The notes under the pieces were generated by a model that was not told where the DNA came from, did not search any database, and saw nothing but the letters and a program-made list of their open reading frames with translations. This document shows positions 60,925 through 64,000 of a DNA stretch of 64,000 nt, one piece after another. The position numbers and the translations under genes are program-made. The stretch is from Odobenus rosmarus divergens (taxonomy: Eukaryota; Chordata; Mammalia; Carnivora; Odobenidae): contig NW_004451517.1 in the NCBI RefSeq assembly GCF_000321225.1, positions 744,001-808,000 on the forward strand, written 5' to 3'. Position 1 is the stretch's first letter. Every line of letters starts with the position of its first letter.

Positions 60925-60988
60925 GTGCTCATTCATGCAATGTGAGCTTATTGGGGACCTACGGTGTGCCAGGCCCTCGGGAGAGCCC
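60925..60988 (-). mobile_element. MIR fragment, antisense
   Basis: CATTCATGCAATGTGAGCTTATTGGGGACCTACGGTGTGCCAGGCCCTCGGG. Confidence 0.6.
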
Positions 60989-61195
60989 TGGGCCCCTTCT
61001 CTGGAGCTGGTGCGTGTTGACCCATCTCCCAGCATCACCTAGCCCTGCATTCATCCGGGTCTCTCGGTTCTCCTCCTGTCTTGCCGAACCCCACTGTAAG
61101 ATCCAGGAGGAAAAGAGTCACCATGTCTTGTCCCCGAGGCATCCTCAGAGCCTGGCACAGAGTGGGAGCTCAGGAGTGAACGCATGAATGACCCA
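60989..61195 (+). mobile_element. L2 3' end
   Basis: CACTGTAAGATCCAGGAGGAAAAGAGTCACCATGTCTTGTCCCCGAGGCATCCTCAGAGCCTGGCACAGAGTGGGAGCTCAGGAGTGAACGCATGAATGA is an L2 terminus. Confidence 0.75.
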
Positions 61196-61201
61196 CCAGA
61201 G

Positions 61202-61420
61202 CACTGCTTCTCAATCGGGGATAATTTGCCCCCCCAGAAAAAATTTGAACATCTGGAAATGTCTGGAGGCATTTTTAACTCGTGGCTTGGCAGATACTGC
61301 TGACATCCAGTGGCTAGAGACCAGGGATGCTGCTAGGCATCCCATAATGCACAGGATGGCCCCCACAGCAGAAAATTACCCAGACTCCACCATCAAGAGT
61401 GTCAATATTGAGAAACACAG
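61202..61420 (+). mobile_element. MER20
   Basis: CACTGCTTCTCAATCGGGGATAATTTGCCCCCC...TCTGGAGGCATTTTTAACTCG...CATCCAGTGGCTAGAGACCAGGGATGCTGCTAGGCATCCCATAATGCACAGGATGGCCCCCACAGCAG...TATTGAGAAACACAG. End-to-end match. Confidence 0.9.
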
Positions 61421-61424
61421 CTCC

Positions 61425-61785
61425 GGAGCCTGGTTTCTGGACCTTCTGAACCTGCTTCCACCTTGTCCCATGGGGGGTTAATAGACAGGCAGCTCTCCCT
61501 ATCTTCTCCCAAGGCCAAAGCCAGGTGTTGTTTTCAGGCTGTCAAGGGGGTAGAGTCCAGACTTGCAGGGAGCTTTGAGTGGGTGCCAAAGAGGTAATCC
61601 TCCATGACTGTGGGCACAGCAAGCTTGCGGAGAGCACTCGGCTGGCTTCTGTCTAGAGCTGCAGCTAATACTTCCTGGGGCTTGCTCAAGGCTACAGCAA
61701 GCCTTTCTGCCCTAACTCCCACTTGAGCGCCATCTCACCAGCTCTCCTGACACCCAGGGACTGTGAAGATTTTTTTATATTTTAT
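61425..61785. other. Non-coding stretch, nothing recognised
   Basis: Unique sequence. Confidence 0.3.
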
Positions 61786-61814
61786 TATAATTTTTATTTC
61801 TTGCATATTGTTTG

Positions 61815-62120
61815 ATTCATTTGATCTTTCAGCAAAAAGAAATTATCGAGTACCTATCATGTATTTGACTCTGTGCTAATTGTTGGGGATACACTGACCC
61901 CGTCTCATCCCTCATGGAAGGTACCACCTGGTGGGAAATAAATCCTGATGGACCACGTGTGCAACAACACTATACACGCATTGATGGGGCGTGGTCGGTA
62001 AGAGGTGCATGCAGTCCTCTAAGAGGGGGATTTGAGCCAGGTGGGGAACTTGGGGAGGGCTCCACTAAGGACATGAAGGTTGAGTCAGGTGGTGGGTCCC
62101 TTCCAGCTGCATAGGAAGGA
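61815..62120 (-). mobile_element. L2/MIR-type fragment, antisense
   Basis: GAAATTATCGAGTACCTATCATGTATTTGACTCTGTGCTAATTGTTGGGGATACACTGACCCCGTCTCATCCCTCATGG...TCCACTAAGGACATGAAGGTTGAG. Follows antisense L2 3' order. Confidence 0.55.
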
Positions 62121-62409
62121 GCGTTGCCTAAGAAGGCATAAATCAAGGTGTCAGCCAAGGATGAGATCTCATCGGAACACTCTACTGGGGAAGGATCCCC
62201 TTCCAAGCTCACTCAGCGGTTGTTGGCAGGATTCAGTCCTACATGGGTTGTTGGGCTGAGCTCATCAGATTCTTTCTACGTGTTGGCTGGAAACTGCTCT
62301 CCGTTCCTTGCCCTGTTGGCCTCCCCATCATGGCAGCCGGTTTCCTCAAAGTGTGCAAGGTGAGAAAGCCATAGAGAGAGTCCATGAGGGAGATGGAAGT
62401 CACAATTTT
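62121..62409. other. Non-coding stretch, nothing recognised
   Basis: Unique sequence. Confidence 0.3.
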
Positions 62410-62575
62410 TATAACCTAATCATGGAGGTGACATCCCATCACCTTTGCTGTTGGCTGGAAGTGTGTCACTAAGCCAGCCCACACTCACAGGGAGGCCCTT
62501 ACACAGGGCCTGAGTACCAGAGCATGGGGACCATTGGGGGCCGTCTTGGAATCTGCCTTCCACAAACAGGAAACA
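62410..62575 (-). mobile_element. MaLR-like LTR fragment, antisense (tentative)
   Basis: AACCTAATCATGGAGGTGACATCCCATCACC and GGGGACCATTGGGGGCCGTCTTGGAATCTGCCTTCCAC resemble antisense LTR ends in this window (compare 13010-13050). Confidence 0.45.
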
Positions 62576-62639
62576 TAAACGACTCAAGCAAGCAGATGAG
62601 CAAGCAAAAGAATTCCAGAAAGTTGTAAGTGAGGGAATA

Positions 62640-62740
62640 AGTGTGCAATGTCTGTCAAATGACAGATGAATAAATGCTCCATGAGGATAGGGACTGGTCA
62701 CTTCTGTCCTGTATCACCAGTTTTCTGTCTGGGCCCCAGG
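62640..62740 (+). mobile_element. L2-type fragment (tentative)
   Basis: AATGCTCCATGAGGATAGGGACTGGTCACTTCTGTCCTGTATCACCAG follows the L2 phrase CTCCATGAGGGCAGGGACTTTGTCTGTC. Confidence 0.5.
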
Positions 62741-63191
62741 ACTCTATGGTACCAAGTCAATGTGGAGTGATGAATGCCGCTATGTGTCTGGACGCAGATA
62801 TCATAAGTAACCGCAAGGCAGGGGCTGAGTCTTGCTTTCAGGTTCCAGACCAAGATCCCATCTACCAAAATGCTCCACCAAATGGGTGTATTTCCTGTTT
62901 GGGGTTTTTCCGATTTATTTTTATTTTCTTAAAAGCCACTTAACTTAGTTTTCTTAGTTCTGGTCTGGGTATTTAGTGGTTGCTTGGGTTCATGTCTTTT
63001 GGGGAATTAATAAGAAAGTTTCCAGGAATATAGTTTCAGGACATTTTTTCCCCTTTCCCTTAGCAAAGGCACACACATTCATCTCCAGAGAGACACAAGC
63101 TCCCTTTCATGGAAACAGAAAGATCAGGAGGTTATTCAATAAGTTCTCAAATGCCTGCCTCCCCATTTTTTTTAACCTAAAAAACGGGACC
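62741..63191. other. Unique non-coding stretch
   Basis: AT-rich sequence without a recognised gene or repeat. Confidence 0.3.
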
Positions 63192-63206
63192 TGAGTTTGA
63201 CTCTTA

Positions 63207-63404
63207 TTTTTTTTTAAGATTTTATTTATTTATTTGACAGCAAGAGAGGGGAACACAAACAGGGGGAGCAGGTAGACGGGGAGGGAGAAGCAGGGTCCCC
63301 GCTGAGCAGGGAGCCCGATATGGGACTCGATCCCAGGACCCTGGCTGGGGTCATGGCCTGAGCTGAAGGCAGACGCTTAACTCACTGAGCCACCCAAGCA
63401 CCCT
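63207..63404 (-). mobile_element. Can-SINE with perfect target-site duplication
   Basis: T run and TAAGATTTTATTTATTTATTTGACAGCAAGAG...CGATATGGGACTCGATCCC...CACTGAGCCACCCAAGCACCC. TGAGTTTGACTCTTA occurs at 63192-63206 and again just after 63404 without mismatch. Confidence 0.95.
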
Positions 63405-63419
63405 TGAGTTTGACTCTTA

Positions 63420-63724
63420 AAAGCATTTGCAGCTGTCTGTTCCCCTCCAGCCCTGAACTCATTGCAGCAAGAGGACAGATGGGAGAGTCTTGGGGCTTTG
63501 TTCCCACTGCTCCTACAGCTAGTATTCTCCAGCAAGAAAGGAACATGGGGACAGAGGAGAAGCAAGCAAGCCAAGTGAACATGACACAGTGCAAGTCAAA
63601 CGCAGAGAGCTGCCCACAGCCTAGGTCTCGTTCACTTCAACTAGCAGTTACCTCTCAAGCCTGTCCCCTTGTTTGCAAGCCCAGTGCTATTTCCCCAGAA
63701 GGGATTTCTCACCTACAGTGTTAG
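63420..63724. other. Non-coding stretch, nothing recognised
   Basis: Unique sequence. The plus frame 63404-63724 has no domain. Confidence 0.3.
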
Positions 63725-63909
63725 GGAGGTTAGGGCTGGATAATTCTCTGTAGTGGGGGCTGTCCTGGGCGTTGTAAGATATTTAGCACTTCCTGGCTTC
63801 TAGATGCCAGCCATAATGCTCCCCCCACAATTTGGCAACCAAAAATGTCTCTGGATATTGCCAAATGTCCCCAGAGAGGAGGGAGCAAAGTCACCCCTGG
63901 TTGAGAAAT
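63725..63909 (-). mobile_element. MER20, antisense
   Basis: GCTGGATAATTCTCTGTAGTGGGGGCTGTCCTGGGCGTTGTAAGATATTTAGCACTTCCTGGCTTCTAGATGCCAGCC...CAACCAAAAATGTCTCTGGATATTGCCAAATGTCCCC...CCTGGTTGAGAAA. Fifth MER20 of the window. Confidence 0.9.
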
Positions 63910-64000
63910 TTCTTTTGGCTGAGTCCAAGAGCTCACCTGCCCTACCCTGTTTCCCCCACCCCATCTGGCCTCCTGGCTTTCACTGTCGTCACCCAGTACT

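Noticed and set aside
7674..63404. tRNA-like sequences with A/B-box words (GGTGGCTCAG...GGGATCGAGCCCC)
   Set aside because: These are the tRNA-derived heads of Can-SINEs. They lack a complete cloverleaf and mature 3' end, so no functional tRNA gene is claimed.

Overview
This window is mammalian nuclear DNA from a carnivoran. It contains at least 13 tRNA-derived Can-SINEs, whose A/B-box region reads as in GGGGCGCCTGGGTGGCTCAG and whose tails are CT-rich then AAATAAATAAAATCTTT. It also holds two insertions of a young L1 with the 3' end typical of arctoid caniforms. No dog-type SINEC_Cf or cat-type SINE was seen, so a bear, seal or mustelid-like species is the best inference. The species and chromosome cannot be fixed from the sequence alone.

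No protein-coding gene, tRNA gene, rRNA gene or CRISPR array could be supported. The open frames are short, unspliced shadows, retroelement remnants, or artefacts of tandem repeats. The largest artefact is a minus-strand open frame of about 720 codons over 21712-23874, opened by an 8-bp satellite. The window is best read as intergenic or deep-intronic sequence. One exon-like block (46083-46322) with both splice signals is reported as a low-confidence candidate.

Layout. 1-9 kb: ancient LTR, L2, MIR and L1M fragments around a GC- and CpG-rich stretch (about 4.9-6.5 kb). 9-16 kb: LTR, L2 and MIR copies, with nested insertions at 13.2-13.6 kb and 14.8-15.4 kb and a CTCF-like motif at 13.8 kb. 17-21 kb: an old L1 3' end split by a SINE, a palindromic MER53-like element, and a MIR split by another repeat. 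21.8-23.9 kb: the most unusual block, a CpG-dense 8-bp minisatellite (about 650 bp) followed by a TG-rich minisatellite (about 630 bp) with a higher-order period near 140 bp, ending at a CTCF-like motif. 24-31 kb: MIR, L2, LTR and MER20 fragments and a second strong CTCF-like motif. 31.4-32.7 kb: a young L1 inside an older LTR, with a recognisable target-site duplication. 33-45 kb: L2 and MLT1 remnants, SINEs and a roughly 95-bp L1 stub. 45.8-47.6, 49.8-50.0, 53.0-53.4 and 56.5-57.0 kb: repeat-poor, AT-rich stretches with clustered homeodomain-like, AP-1-like or FOX-like words, which are candidate conserved regulatory elements. 54.16 kb: a near-consensus CTCF motif. 54-64 kb: MER20, MER53-like, L2, MIR and SINE copies and a 120-bp polypyrimidine microsatellite.

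Nothing here forms an operon or a pathway. The possible functional content is regulatory or architectural: CTCF-like sites, MER20 copies, candidate conserved elements and CpG-dense DNA. Repeat family names come from recalled consensus features without any database run. Ends of old repeats are approximate by tens of bases.
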